Shown piece after piece: positions 1 to 9,652 of a stretch of DNA of 64,000 nucleotides. The DNA is from Fimbriimonas sp. (lineage in GTDB: Bacteria; Armatimonadota; Fimbriimonadia; Fimbriimonadales; Fimbriimonadaceae), in the NCBI GenBank assembly GCA_031292555.1, contig JARLGV010000062.1, forward strand, positions 41,140-105,139. Direction: 5' to 3'. Position numbers and translations under genes: made by a program. Positions within the stretch are counted from its first letter, which is position 1. Each line of letters starts with the position of its first letter. The notes under the pieces were generated by a model, which was given only the letters and a program-made list of their open reading frames with translations, was not told the DNA's origin and ran no database searches.

Positions 1-80
1 GTATCTTCGTTCTCGGCGTCGGCGGTACCCTTTTGCAGGCCGCCGGTCGCATCTCTAAACGTGTAGCTGTATACAGGCAT
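1..80 (-). CDS. pilC: Type IV pilus inner-membrane platform protein PilC, N-terminal fragment
   Basis: The first 26 codons of a minus-strand gene lie here; the rest is beyond the window edge. The peptide begins MPVYSYTFRDATGG, the usual opening of PilC/GspF proteins, whose N-terminus often runs M-P-x-F/Y-x-Y-x-x-R-D-x-x-G. A good ribosome binding site (GAGGAAAAT) sits just before the ATG at 80. It follows pilT by 45 bases, so the order pilB-pilT-pilC is that of a canonical type IV pilus operon. PilC is the membrane platform on which the PilB and PilT ATPases act. The call rests on a short peptide plus strong gene context. Confidence 0.85.
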   Translation of the reverse strand, partial: MPVYSYTFRDATGGLQKGTADAENED

Positions 81-125
81 CTATTTTCCTCGTTCTGGTG
101 TCGTTGGCTCTTGCGCTTCTGTGCC

Positions 126-1394
126 CTATCTTCTCGGCGGACCGCCTTGAGAACTGGAGCTCTGTGTTGCCGTAGACGTGTTGATCATCTTGCGAAGTTC
201 ATCCGGGTTCTGGCAACGCGACATCGCGTCTTCCATGGTGATGAAACCTTTGAGATAGAGATCGCGCAGCGACTGGTCCATCGTGATCATTCCCATGTTT
301 CCGCTCGTTTGAATCATGGACGTGATCTGGTGGGTCTTCGCCTCACGAATCAGGTTCCTGATAGCGGACGACGCGACCATGATCTCGTTCGCCGGCACGC
401 GGCCGGGGCTGCCCGCTCGGGCGAGAAGCTGCTGCGAGATGATCGAAACCAGGTTATTGGATAGCTGAACGCGAATCTGCTCCTGCTGGCCGGGCGGGAA
501 GACGTCGATCATACGGTCGACGGATTCTGCCGCGTTGTTCGTGTGCAGAGTCGCAAAGACAAGGTGTCCGGTTTCCGCAGCGGTGATGGCCAGGGAAATC
601 GTTTCCATGTCGCGCATTTCACCGACCAGGATGATATCCGGGTCTTCACGAAGCGAACCGCGAAGCGCGTTCAAGAAGCTGCGGGTGTCGTTTCCGACTT
701 CGCGCTGGTTGATCAGCGACTGCTTGTGCTCGTGCAGATATTCGATCGGATCCTCGATCGTGATAATGTGGTGCGCGAAGTTGGTGTTGATGTGGTTGAT
801 CATCGCTGCGAGCGACGTCGACTTTCCAGAGCCCGTAGGTCCGGTCACCAGGATCAAACCACGCGGCTTTTCGCAGAGGGGCTTGAGAATCGGCGGCAGG
901 TTCAACTGCTCGACGGTTGGGATCTTCTGCGGGATCAACCGGAATGCGCCAGCAACCGAGCCGCGGTCGCGATACATGTTCACACGGAAGCGGGCTCGCT
1001 TGGGAAGCGCATACGAAAAGTCCAACTCCAACGACGTTTCGAACTTGTTGATGTTCTCATCCGAAATGATGTCGTACATCAGTCGCTGGATGTCTTGGGG
1101 CGTGAACTCCTCGTAGTTGAGCCGCTTCAGTTTTCCATCCTCTCGAATGACGGGAGGCGAAGCGTAGCAGACGTGCAGGTCGGATGCGTTCTTATCGACG
1201 ACGATGTGAAGCAGTTCATCGATATGAAGATCCTTGATCGACATCGGAGGAACGGCCGGTTCCTCTTCTTTCGGGATCTCCATCTGGGCCTGGGGCATCT
1301 GCCCGAGAGGCGGCATCGAGCCCACACCGGGGCGAGCGACAGGCGGGGGCATCATCCCTGGAGGGTTCTGTCTTGGCGGAGGATTATTCTGCAT
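126..1394 (-). CDS. pilT: Type IV pilus retraction ATPase PilT
   Basis: A 422-residue hexameric secretion ATPase that powers pilus retraction and twitching. Visible motifs are Walker A GPTGSGKS at about residues 185-192, the Asp box around ITIEDPIEY, Walker B DIILVGEMRD at about 253-262, the His box near ATLHTNNAAES, and the PilT-specific AIRNLIRE helix near the C-terminus. The first 50 residues or so are an unusual Pro/Met/Gln-rich extension ahead of the normal PilT start, so the protein is longer than the usual 340-370 residues. The ATG at 1394 is preceded by AAAGGAC. It lies 26 bases downstream of pilB. Confidence 0.96.
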   Translation of the reverse strand: MQNNPPPRQNPPGMMPPPVARPGVGSMPPLGQMPQAQMEIPKEEEPAVPPMSIKDLHIDELLHIVVDKNASDLHVCYASPPVIREDGKLKRLNYEEFTPQDIQRLMYDIISDENINKFETSLELDFSYALPKRARFRVNMYRDRGSVAGAFRLIPQKIPTVEQLNLPPILKPLCEKPRGLILVTGPTGSGKSTSLAAMINHINTNFAHHIITIEDPIEYLHEHKQSLINQREVGNDTRSFLNALRGSLREDPDIILVGEMRDMETISLAITAAETGHLVFATLHTNNAAESVDRMIDVFPPGQQEQIRVQLSNNLVSIISQQLLARAGSPGRVPANEIMVASSAIRNLIREAKTHQITSMIQTSGNMGMITMDQSLRDLYLKGFITMEDAMSRCQNPDELRKMINTSTATQSSSSQGGPPRR

Positions 1395-1420
1395 CTGTGT
1401 CCTTTAACTAAGATTCTACG

Positions 1421-3187
1421 TCAGAAACCGGCGGTGAAGACGACGCGCATGACTTCTTGAGGGTCGGTGATTCCGGCCAAGACTTTCTCAAGACCGTCTT
1501 CACGAAGTTCCTTCATTCCGTTGGCCTTGGCCGCTTCCTTAATATCGTTCAAAGGAGCTCGGCGAACGACCAGTTCGGCGATTTCAGCGTTCATCGTCAT
1601 CAACTCGTGAATACCGGTACGGCCTTTGTAACCGGTCATACGGTTCGCTTCGGCTGGAACGCCCCGGTAGAGAGTGATCATCTCGTCCGGGTCGATTGCC
1701 TGCAAACCGAATCGGCGAAGGTCGGAGGCCGGAACCTGATACGGCTCGCGGTTCTCGACGTCGATCTTGCGTCCCAGGCGCTGGGCAAGCACGCCGATAA
1801 CCGTAGCAGTGATGAGGTAAGGCTCGACGCCCATGTCGATCATACGGAGGGTGGCGGATGGAGCGTCGTTCGTGTGAAGCGTCGAAAGGACAAGGTGTCC
1901 CGTAAGGGCCGCTTCAATCGCGATTTCAGCCGTTTCCAAGTCACGCATTTCACCGACCATGATGATATCGGGGTCTTGTCGGAGGAAGGCGCGAAGCGCG
2001 GTGGCAAAGGTCAAACCAGCCTTTCGATTCATCTGAACCTGGGCGATGCCGTTGAGCTGATACTCAACCGGGTCCTCCGCGGTGATGATGTTCACGCCGA
2101 CCGTGTTCAACTTGTTCAGAACCGAATACTGGGTGGTGGTCTTGCCCGAACCAGTAGGGCCGGTGCAGAGGAACATGCCGTTCGGCTGACTGACCAACTC
2201 CTCGATCTTAACCTGGTTCTCTTCCGTAAAGCCAATCTTCTGCAAGCCGATCATGACGCTCGACTTGTCGAGAATACGCATAACGATCTTCTCGCCGAAC
2301 GGCGTCGGGATCGAGCTGACACGAAGGTCGTACTCCTTACCCACATGCCGAACTTCGATACGACCGTCCTGAGGGATACGGCGCTCCGCGATGTTCATGT
2401 CCGACATGATCTTCAGGCGGCTGATCAAAGGCGCCATCAAGTTCCGCGGAACCGTCATCGCCTCCTGAAGCACGCCGTCGATTCGGTACCGGATGCGAAC
2501 CGCGCGCTGCTGCGGCTCGACGTGAATATCAGAAGCTCTATCGGCAACTGCTTGTTGGATCAAAGCGTTTGCCAATTTGATGATCGGGGCCTGCTCGGCC
2601 ATCTTCTCGGCATCGCCTTCCGAGTCGCCCTCGTCGTCAGACGCCTTGCGACCGGCGCCCGCATTCGCGATCGCCATTCGGATGTCAGCGTTGAAGTTCG
2701 CGTTCTGCGCGGGGGCCGGAGTCGGAGCCGCCGATTCCGCGACGACGGCGCCGCCGCCGTAATATCGCTTGATGGCGTCTTCGATCGCGCCAGTTACGGC
2801 TACGACCGGAATGACGCGAAGACCGGAGGCGATCTTGATGTCATCCAACGCGTTGAGGTTGTTGGGATTGACCATCGCGACCCACAGGTTATTGCCTTCC
2901 TTCTTGACGGGAATGGCGTTGTGGGCCTTGACCATGCGCTCAGGCACAACGTTCAGGCACGAAGAGTCGATCTGAATTCGGTCCAAGTCGGCGAATGCGT
3001 AGCCCATTTCCTGGGCCTTTGCCATCAACACTTCCCGCTCGCCGACCATATTGAGCGAAACGAGAACTTTTCCTATATCGGTCTGCCCAGTCTGCTGCAG
3101 AACTTTTTGGGCTTCATCGAACTGATCTTGCTTGAGATACCCCTTCTCAACCAAGAATTGAACCATCGGTTTACGTGGCAACGCCAT
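1421..3187 (-). CDS. pilB: Type IV pilus assembly ATPase PilB
   Basis: A 588-residue extension ATPase of the GspE/PilB family. An N-terminal MshEN-like domain (about 1-140) is followed by an acidic linker rich in Ala, Pro and Asp (about 145-200). The ATPase core has Walker A GPTGSGKT (343-350), an Asp box at TAEDPVEY, Walker B DIIMVGEMRD (407-416) and a His box STLHTNDA. The C-terminal TGYKGRTGIHEL segment is typical. The two CxxC pairs that form the zinc-binding loop in most PilB/GspE proteins are missing: the corresponding stretch, about residues 470-520, contains no cysteine. First gene of the pil operon, divergent from argS. Confidence 0.96.
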   Translation of the reverse strand: MALPRKPMVQFLVEKGYLKQDQFDEAQKVLQQTGQTDIGKVLVSLNMVGEREVLMAKAQEMGYAFADLDRIQIDSSCLNVVPERMVKAHNAIPVKKEGNNLWVAMVNPNNLNALDDIKIASGLRVIPVVAVTGAIEDAIKRYYGGGAVVAESAAPTPAPAQNANFNADIRMAIANAGAGRKASDDEGDSEGDAEKMAEQAPIIKLANALIQQAVADRASDIHVEPQQRAVRIRYRIDGVLQEAMTVPRNLMAPLISRLKIMSDMNIAERRIPQDGRIEVRHVGKEYDLRVSSIPTPFGEKIVMRILDKSSVMIGLQKIGFTEENQVKIEELVSQPNGMFLCTGPTGSGKTTTQYSVLNKLNTVGVNIITAEDPVEYQLNGIAQVQMNRKAGLTFATALRAFLRQDPDIIMVGEMRDLETAEIAIEAALTGHLVLSTLHTNDAPSATLRMIDMGVEPYLITATVIGVLAQRLGRKIDVENREPYQVPASDLRRFGLQAIDPDEMITLYRGVPAEANRMTGYKGRTGIHELMTMNAEIAELVVRRAPLNDIKEAAKANGMKELREDGLEKVLAGITDPQEVMRVVFTAGF

Positions 3188-3430
3188 AGATGCTTTTCAC
3201 CCAGTCCCCTATCCGGACGCAGAGAACATTCCCCCTAACGACCGAATATTGTAGACCAAAGACCCCGTGTCGGAACACTTACACGGAACCCAGACGCTAA
3301 AAAGACGGGGAATCCGAGACAATAGTTCACGTAGACGTGTGGGGACTTTGAATAGCATCGTCCAAACGGCCCATTTCGGTCAAGCCCCCTCCGACGTGGC
3401 CCGCACACTCTGAGCGGGTACAACGATGAC

Positions 3431-5242
3431 TTGCTGCGTAATAGATTAACGAACCTGATCCGCTCTGCCGTAGAGTCTCTTATCGCCTCGGGGATGCTCC
3501 CCAGCGAGGCGCGTGTACCGGTTGAAATTACCGACACAAAGACCCGCGATCATGGTGATTTTGCCTGTAATTTTGCACTGACCGCCACCAAGAAAGCAGG
3601 CATTCCGCCTAGGCAAATCGGAGTGATGCTCAAGCAGGTGTTGGAATCTTCATCGGGTGAGGCCAGTTCGCCGATCGCGACAGTCGAGATCGCCGGTCCG
3701 GGATTCCTGAATATCCACCTTAAGCCGGAAGCAGTGGCCGCTTACGTCGACACGGTTCTGGACATGGGAAACAGCCTCGCAAATCTCGCCGCCCAGTCTT
3801 TCGAAGGGCAGAAGCTTCCCAAACTTAACGTCGAGTTCGTGTCGGTGAATCCGAACGGCCCGATCACGGTTGGCTCCGCACGCGGCGCCGTATTCGGCGA
3901 TGTCTTGTGCCGTGTCTTCGCCGCCGCCGGCTATCCGGTCGACCGGGAGTACTACATCAACGACGGCGTGAACTCGAAGCAGATGCGGTTGTTCGCCGAA
4001 TCGGTCCAGTCGTACGCACTTGGCCTTCCACTGCCCGAGAACGGCTACCAAGGCGACTATGTCAAGGACGTCGCGGAAGAAGTCTCTCGGCTGTTCGGTA
4101 GGGATGCCAGTCGAAAGGAACCGGTAGGTTGGTGGCAAGAAAGATCGCAAGAACTTATGCTGGAGCGACAGCGACAGGATCTCGCTACATTCGAGGTCGG
4201 CTTCGACCGTTGGTTCTCCGAACAGTCGATGCACGAGTCGGGCTTGGTCACCGATTCGCTAGAAAAACTAAAGGCGAACGGTTCGGCTGACTCGGAGTGC
4301 TACCGAACCGAAGTGGTACGGGAAGGCAAGGAAGCTACGTTGGAGCAAAAGCCGGAAGAGTGTGGGCCGCTTTGGCTGCGGGCTACCAAGTTCGGCGACG
4401 ACAAAGACCGGGTTCTCCTTCGGTCGGACGGACGCCCCGCCTATATCGCGGGCGATGTCGCATACATGGAGAGCAAACTGGGCCAGCGAGGGTACGAGAA
4501 GGCGATCATCATCCTGGGTCCCGATCACCACGGCTATATCCCGCGTATGAACGCGGTCTGCCAGGCGCTCGGATATCCTCAAGAGCGATTTGAGATCATC
4601 ATCTTCCAAATCGTCCGTTTCGTCAAAGACGGGAAGCCGGCGCCGATGCGCAAGCGGGACGGCAACATCTACGAGTTGCGAGACCTGATCGACGAGATCG
4701 GGGCCAACTCCTCCCCAACCGCCGACAAGGCCGAGCAGCAGAGGATCGGCAAGGACGTTTCTCGGTTCTTCTATCTCATGCGAAGCCATGAAACCCACAT
4801 GGATTTCGATATCGACCTCGCGACCAAACAGAACGACGAGAATCCGGTGTTCTACGTCCAGTACGCTCACGCCCGAATCTGCAGCGTAATCGCCAAAGCT
4901 GAGTCGGCCGGATTTGTGCGCGACGACAACAATCCCACCGATGCGGCGCTACTCACCCACGAGACCGAACTCGCCCTGATCATGAAGATCCTGGACCTTC
5001 CGATCGAGGTCGCTCGGTGCGCGAAGGACTACGGCGTACATCGATTGACTACCTACGCGATCGAGTTGGCCCGAACCTACCACCACTTCTACGATGCCTG
5101 CCGCGTCGTGCAACCGGAAGAACCGGCTCTGACACTTGCGCGTTTGAATCTGTGCCATGCGGCGCGAACCGGCCTGCGAGCGGTGTTTACGCTCCTAGGA
5201 GTCAGCGCCCCAGAGAGAATGGATCGCGAAACGGCGTCCTAA
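3431..5242 (+). CDS. argS: Arginyl-tRNA synthetase
   Basis: A 603-residue class I synthetase charging tRNA-Arg. It has the N-terminal additional domain, the catalytic entry FVSVNPNGPITVGS with the following REYYINDGVNSKQ stretch, the APMRKRDGNIYELRDL segment in place of KMSKS, and the C-terminal DALR anticodon-binding domain starting at YVQYAHARICS. The HIGH motif reads T-V-G-S at residues 146-149; the second His of the motif, usually kept even in LTVGH-type ArgRS proteins, is Ser. The start is a TTG at 3431, with TACAAC six bases upstream and no clear ribosome binding site. No second argS is present in the window. Confidence 0.95.
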   Translation: MLRNRLTNLIRSAVESLIASGMLPSEARVPVEITDTKTRDHGDFACNFALTATKKAGIPPRQIGVMLKQVLESSSGEASSPIATVEIAGPGFLNIHLKPEAVAAYVDTVLDMGNSLANLAAQSFEGQKLPKLNVEFVSVNPNGPITVGSARGAVFGDVLCRVFAAAGYPVDREYYINDGVNSKQMRLFAESVQSYALGLPLPENGYQGDYVKDVAEEVSRLFGRDASRKEPVGWWQERSQELMLERQRQDLATFEVGFDRWFSEQSMHESGLVTDSLEKLKANGSADSECYRTEVVREGKEATLEQKPEECGPLWLRATKFGDDKDRVLLRSDGRPAYIAGDVAYMESKLGQRGYEKAIIILGPDHHGYIPRMNAVCQALGYPQERFEIIIFQIVRFVKDGKPAPMRKRDGNIYELRDLIDEIGANSSPTADKAEQQRIGKDVSRFFYLMRSHETHMDFDIDLATKQNDENPVFYVQYAHARICSVIAKAESAGFVRDDNNPTDAALLTHETELALIMKILDLPIEVARCAKDYGVHRLTTYAIELARTYHHFYDACRVVQPEEPALTLARLNLCHAARTGLRAVFTLLGVSAPERMDRETAS

Positions 5243-5295
5243 GATCGCCGTTTCGCAAACCGCGTGGCTGTCGTACATTAGAAGATAGGTGTTCT

Positions 5296-6165
5296 ATGCT
5301 CTTAGCCCTCTCCAGCTTGGTCGTGATACGTGCCGGATATGGCCAAATAGAAGGACTACCCAAGTTCGACTTCAAGCCCGCGGTCATGGTCGGCCAGCGA
5401 GAGATCGTCTTGGGCCCGCTCGTTCAGCCTGACACCGTCATGGAGGTCCGATACGACAACGATGTGCCTGCCGAGTTCGGCAAGGGTCCGATCGCTCCCC
5501 CTTCGTCGTTCGTTTACTCGAAGGGCTATGTCCGGTGGTCAGTGACGGATGGAATGCTGTTCAACAAGTCGTGCCGGATCCTAAAGTCGGAAGGTCTGAC
5601 GAAGGGCGAGATCATCTTGCGAACCCGGCGTGTTCCCTATGCTTGCACCTACAGGGAATCGTACTGGATTCTGCCCGACGGAAAGCTCCTCCGACAGTCC
5701 GCCGAACAGGAAGACCCATATGGCAAACGCCACGCCGAAGCGGTCTTTTGGCCCGACCACATCGACGTATCGGTGGTCGATTCGAAACACACGAAGTCGT
5801 TCAGCATGTACCCGAACGTCGACATGAAGCTGCTGGACGCCCAGTTCAAACCGATGGTCGACAGTGGAAAGATCATCACTGACCTCAAGGAGTACTACAC
5901 TTTCGACCCGTTCACCCAGGGGTTCACAAAGTACAAGGCCACCGTCACCGGAACCTTCCACGGCTCGTGGCTCGCCACGAAATTCGAAGGACCCCACATC
6001 GAGATCGATGGCCCCAAACAGACGCAGATGGTGTATGTGAGCAAAGAGAACGACCTCATCAAGGTGGACCTGCCCGACCACCTTTCGATCGTCCTTGACT
6101 TCTTGCCGCGAGATCGCGACCCACTTTACCAAATGTCCACCGGTAAGAAAGGCGGCAGTCAGTAA
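5296..6165 (+). CDS. Putative secreted protein of unknown function
   Basis: A 289-residue protein whose first 17 residues (MLLALSSLVVIRAGYGQ) resemble a signal peptide. The rest is soluble and mixed in composition, with no family I recognise. The open frame extends further upstream into argS, but the ATG at 5296 gives the signal peptide and follows the purine-rich AAGATAGG, so it is preferred. The gene begins 53 bases after argS and ends 6 bases before hemW, so the three may be co-transcribed. A function in heme or translation is not implied. Confidence 0.7.
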   Translation: MLLALSSLVVIRAGYGQIEGLPKFDFKPAVMVGQREIVLGPLVQPDTVMEVRYDNDVPAEFGKGPIAPPSSFVYSKGYVRWSVTDGMLFNKSCRILKSEGLTKGEIILRTRRVPYACTYRESYWILPDGKLLRQSAEQEDPYGKRHAEAVFWPDHIDVSVVDSKHTKSFSMYPNVDMKLLDAQFKPMVDSGKIITDLKEYYTFDPFTQGFTKYKATVTGTFHGSWLATKFEGPHIEIDGPKQTQMVYVSKENDLIKVDLPDHLSIVLDFLPRDRDPLYQMSTGKKGGSQ

Positions 6166-6171
6166 ACTGAT

Positions 6172-7311
6172 TTGGCTCCTTTGAATACTCCTTTGCCAAC
6201 CGATCCGGTCGCCGTCTACGTGCACATTCCGTTTTGCCCCAGCAAATGCGGCTATTGCGACTTTAACTCCTACGCGATGGAGGGCGATGTCATCGATCGA
6301 ACCGTCCGCGCGATCGTCACCGAGATTCGCCGTTCCCGACAAAAAGGAAGGCCGGCAAAGACCGTCTTCTTCGGCGGTGGGACGCCCACTTTCATTAGCG
6401 AGCCGCAGATCCTGAGCATCCTAGAAGCCGTCTTCGAGACCCATCCTCCGATCGAAGGGGCGGAGATCACTAGCGAGGCCAACCCCGGGACAGCGGATAT
6501 CACCAAGTTCGTGGCCATGCGGCGCGGTGGCTTCAACCGCATGAGCTTGGGCGCCCAGAGCTTTTCGAACAGTGATCTTCTAACCCTTGGCCGCGTCCAC
6601 CGATCTGACGAGATCGGCAGAGCCTTCTCAGTCGCTCGAGAAGCCGGGTTCGACAATCTCAATCTCGATCTGATGTTTGGCCTTCCCGGTCAAGACGGCA
6701 CGGGTTGGCATCGGAACCTCGATACCGCTCTGGCGCTTGCGCCCGAACACTTGAGTCTCTATTGCCTGACGATCGAACCGAATACCGCATTCTATCGCCT
6801 GCAACTGAAAGGGCAGCTAGATCTGCCTGACGACGATGTGCAGGTCGCAATGTATGAGGACAGCGTCGCAAGGGCTGCCGCAGGTGGTTTGGAACAGTAT
6901 GAGATATCGAACTTCTCCAAACCCGGCTTCGAGTGCCGCCATAACCTCTGCTATTGGGATGCCGAAGAGTACATGGGCTACGGGCCGGGCGCGGTCGGCT
7001 CGACGGAGACTGAATTCGGACGCATCCGCTATACGAATCTGAAGCACCCTGATGGCTACTGCAAGGCGATCGAACTCAACCTTCCGCTCTCCTGCGACTC
7101 AGAAATCCTAACTGACGAAATGCGCCGGACAGAGCGCATCATGCTCGGCCTTCGCCTGAATCGGGGACTGCCGATCGGCGAAGTCCTTCTCAAGCACCAG
7201 GCAATCGACAAAGTCGTTGCGAAAGGATGGGCTGAAATCGACGGGGAGACGATGCGCCTCACGCCCCAGGGCAGGCACTTCTGCTCCGAAGTCGCCCTCG
7301 AGTTGATCTAG
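6172..7311 (+). CDS. hemW: Radical SAM protein HemW (heme chaperone, formerly oxygen-independent coproporphyrinogen oxidase-like)
   Basis: A 379-residue radical SAM protein. The CxxxCxxC cluster motif (Cys22, Cys26, Cys29 in HIPFCPSKCGYCDFN) binds the 4Fe-4S centre, and VFFGGGTPTF is the SAM-contact strand. The HNLCYWDAEEYMGYGPGA segment (HNxxYW) marks the HemW branch rather than true HemN, and the length fits HemW. HemW delivers heme to membrane respiratory proteins. The start appears to be TTG at 6172; a short tract precedes the conserved YVHIPF. It probably shares a transcript with the upstream gene. Confidence 0.9.
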   Translation: MAPLNTPLPTDPVAVYVHIPFCPSKCGYCDFNSYAMEGDVIDRTVRAIVTEIRRSRQKGRPAKTVFFGGGTPTFISEPQILSILEAVFETHPPIEGAEITSEANPGTADITKFVAMRRGGFNRMSLGAQSFSNSDLLTLGRVHRSDEIGRAFSVAREAGFDNLNLDLMFGLPGQDGTGWHRNLDTALALAPEHLSLYCLTIEPNTAFYRLQLKGQLDLPDDDVQVAMYEDSVARAAAGGLEQYEISNFSKPGFECRHNLCYWDAEEYMGYGPGAVGSTETEFGRIRYTNLKHPDGYCKAIELNLPLSCDSEILTDEMRRTERIMLGLRLNRGLPIGEVLLKHQAIDKVVAKGWAEIDGETMRLTPQGRHFCSEVALELI

Positions 7312-7357
7312 CCGGCTCGCCGGTCTGTTCAACGTGGGCCGAAGGTACGCTGACGCA

Positions 7358-8953
7358 ATGAAGCTCCGAATGTGGACCTATGACCTTGCGCGAGAGCAGG
7401 CGCCGACTCTGGACCACCTGCGCCGACTTTGCGATTTGAGTCTCGAATCGGGCTACAACGCCCTGGGGCTTTATCTGGAGCACCGTTTTGCCTATCCGTC
7501 CACGCCATGGATGCATGGCAAGGGGTGCCTGACGCCCGAAACGGTACGCGTACTACAAGACGAGTATCCCTTCCTCCAGATCGTGCCGTTCATGAATTTG
7601 CTCGGCCACTTCGAGGGCTTCATCTATACCGAGGAGGGCCGGCGTTTTGCCGAGTCGACCTTCAAGGGGATGCAGGCATGCCCCAGCATGCCCGAGTTCC
7701 AATCACTTGCTGCGGGGTTGGTCGACGACGTCCTCTCAGTTTTCAACTCGCCGATCGTTCATATCGGGGGCGACGAGACGTGGCAACTTGGTGCATGCCC
7801 AACGTGCAAGGAGCGTGTTTCCGAGTACGAGAAACGGCCGGGGGTCGACGGTAAGGCGCAGATCTACGGCGAACATTTCGGTCCGCTGGCCCGAAGAGTG
7901 GTAGAAGCAGGTAGGGGCCCCGCGGTTTGGGGCGACATGTTTGTCGATCATCCAACCGCCCTGCCAATGATCCCTGGCGACACTTTGATCTTCAACTGGC
8001 AGTATTTCCAAAGCAGCCAAGTGAACTCGAACGTATTTCGCGATGCCGGCTTCGAGGTCGTCTACTGCCCGGCGCTCCACACCTACAACGCGACTTGGCT
8101 TCACCTTCCTCAAAGCGAGCGAAACGTTCGCGAGAACGCGCGGGACGCCGTCCGCGACGACGCATACGGGGTCTGCGTCACCACATGGGAATGCGGGCTG
8201 TTCGGCAATTACGAAACGCTGTTTCCTGCCATCCGGGCCTCCGGCGATATCCTTAGGTCTGAAGAGGCGTCTGCTGGAGCGATGGGTCCGGTTGTCGATG
8301 AGACCATCGATTACAAGGACGAGCGTCACGGCGACGCCTTTCTCAAGGCTTACTTGAGGGAGGGAGAAAACTACGAGGAATGGGCTCGCCTCATGGGGAT
8401 CGAACTGCAAAATGCAGGCGGACCGTTCACCTTCGGCGGGATTCGATCTGGCCTCAAATGCCGGCTCTTGCTCTACAACAACCCCTTCCTCGCTTGGCTA
8501 CACCACCATAAGGACCTTTGCGGCGAGCCGGGACAGAAGGCATGGGCGATCTGCGAGCGCGCATCGATCTTCGCGCCCGACGCGTCCGCTCGCGGGGTCA
8601 CTGACTTCGCGAAGAGCGCGATTGAATTCGTACAACATGCGGAGCGAGCCCACCAAGCCTACGCGAGACGCGAGCCCGGGGCGGCGGTCGCCGCACTAAC
8701 GCCCTGTCGGCAGATCCTCGAGAACCTACATAAGATTGCGCTCTCGAACACGCTTCGCGTGGGCGGATCGCTTGCCGACCAGGAACGCTGCGTGATCGCC
8801 AAGCACCACGTTGAGCGGGTCATGAGCCGGATTAAGCAATACGGCGACGGATCCCTGGGCTACCTGCCGTCGTTTGAAACGATCACTCATCCGAACTTCG
8901 TTCCCCACGATCAAGCGGCTTGGTGGATGATCAACGGCTGGGCTCGCGAGTAG
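7358..8953 (+). CDS. Cytoplasmic glycoside hydrolase family 20-like protein (beta-N-acetylhexosaminidase type)
   Basis: A 531-residue TIM-barrel protein. The HIGGDE motif (residues 135-140) supplies the Asp-Glu pair used in the substrate-assisted mechanism of GH20 enzymes, and the early strand SGYNALGLYLEHRF resembles the GH20 barrel start. The length lacks room for extra carbohydrate-binding modules. There is no signal peptide, so it probably acts on imported oligosaccharides. A GTG eight codons upstream is possible, but the ATG at 7358 has the -10-like TACGCT at 7346-7351, six bases before it. Substrate is uncertain; GH20-like homologues act on N-acetylglucosaminides or related sugars. Confidence 0.8.
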   Translation: MKLRMWTYDLAREQAPTLDHLRRLCDLSLESGYNALGLYLEHRFAYPSTPWMHGKGCLTPETVRVLQDEYPFLQIVPFMNLLGHFEGFIYTEEGRRFAESTFKGMQACPSMPEFQSLAAGLVDDVLSVFNSPIVHIGGDETWQLGACPTCKERVSEYEKRPGVDGKAQIYGEHFGPLARRVVEAGRGPAVWGDMFVDHPTALPMIPGDTLIFNWQYFQSSQVNSNVFRDAGFEVVYCPALHTYNATWLHLPQSERNVRENARDAVRDDAYGVCVTTWECGLFGNYETLFPAIRASGDILRSEEASAGAMGPVVDETIDYKDERHGDAFLKAYLREGENYEEWARLMGIELQNAGGPFTFGGIRSGLKCRLLLYNNPFLAWLHHHKDLCGEPGQKAWAICERASIFAPDASARGVTDFAKSAIEFVQHAERAHQAYARREPGAAVAALTPCRQILENLHKIALSNTLRVGGSLADQERCVIAKHHVERVMSRIKQYGDGSLGYLPSFETITHPNFVPHDQAAWWMINGWARE

Positions 8954-8956
8954 CGA

Positions 8957-9646
8957 TCAGGGCGCGATCCGAGCTGTCCTCAGTTCGTATTCGTATGCCT
9001 TGGGCGCCCAGGGTCCGCCGTCTTTGAAGTAAGTTCCTTCTATGAAGTAGCACACGTTGCCCCGCAAGAGGAGCGCGACCTTTGACACCGACGTGTATCC
9101 CCGAGATGAATATTCGCAGGCAACGAGGCGCCCCGGTTCTCCCGCGATCACGGTCGTCGCCTGCCAACTGCGCTTGATGCCGGGAATCTGATCTTTCTGC
9201 CGGCGTTGCACGTAGTCGGCGATCGCATTGGGGGACGATGGCCGGCGACGCATCCAGTAGGCATACACGCGAGTGTGAAGGTGCCGACCAGCAAAGGCGT
9301 AGCCACCGTACTCCGAGATGTCCATCCGGGAGGCTAAATGACGCTTGTCGAATTCCAACGGCTTGGGCGCCACCGTACATGCCAGGTGGACGCCGATCGG
9401 CCGAAGGTCGTACCACCTCCAGCCGTGTGACAGGGCTCGCGAACTGACCGGCAACTCCATGCCGGGGCGTGGGCGGGTCCTCAACCCGGTAATGGCCCTA
9501 TGGATCCCGATCGCCAGCAAAAGTGCCCCAAGCGCACAAAACACGCCTACTAGAGCGATGATCGTCGCGGGCCCCATCGATCTGGAAGGAGGATATACCG
9601 GCTGCGGAATTTGGACGTGGGGCGGAGGCGTCGGTCCGGAAGTCAT
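8957..9646 (-). CDS. Single-pass membrane protein of unknown function
   Basis: A 229-residue protein with a Pro-rich N-terminal tail (about 25 residues), one transmembrane helix (about residues 28-48, rich in Ala, Leu, Ile and Val), and a C-terminal domain of about 175 residues, probably extracytoplasmic. No family recognised. A GTG one codon earlier is possible, but the ATG at 9646 stands exactly six bases after a TAGAAT hexamer, which suggests a leaderless message. It converges with the GH20-like gene, with only three bases between the stops. Confidence 0.65.
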   Translation of the reverse strand: MTSGPTPPPHVQIPQPVYPPSRSMGPATIIALVGVFCALGALLLAIGIHRAITGLRTRPRPGMELPVSSRALSHGWRWYDLRPIGVHLACTVAPKPLEFDKRHLASRMDISEYGGYAFAGRHLHTRVYAYWMRRRPSSPNAIADYVQRRQKDQIPGIKRSWQATTVIAGEPGRLVACEYSSRGYTSVSKVALLLRGNVCYFIEGTYFKDGGPWAPKAYEYELRTARIAP

Positions 9647-9652
9647 CACCCT

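Noticed and set aside
543..3238. Long open frames on the plus strand opposite pilT and pilB
   Set aside because: They are rich in Arg, Asp and Val and mirror the codon pattern of real genes on the other strand; they have no binding sites or family motifs.
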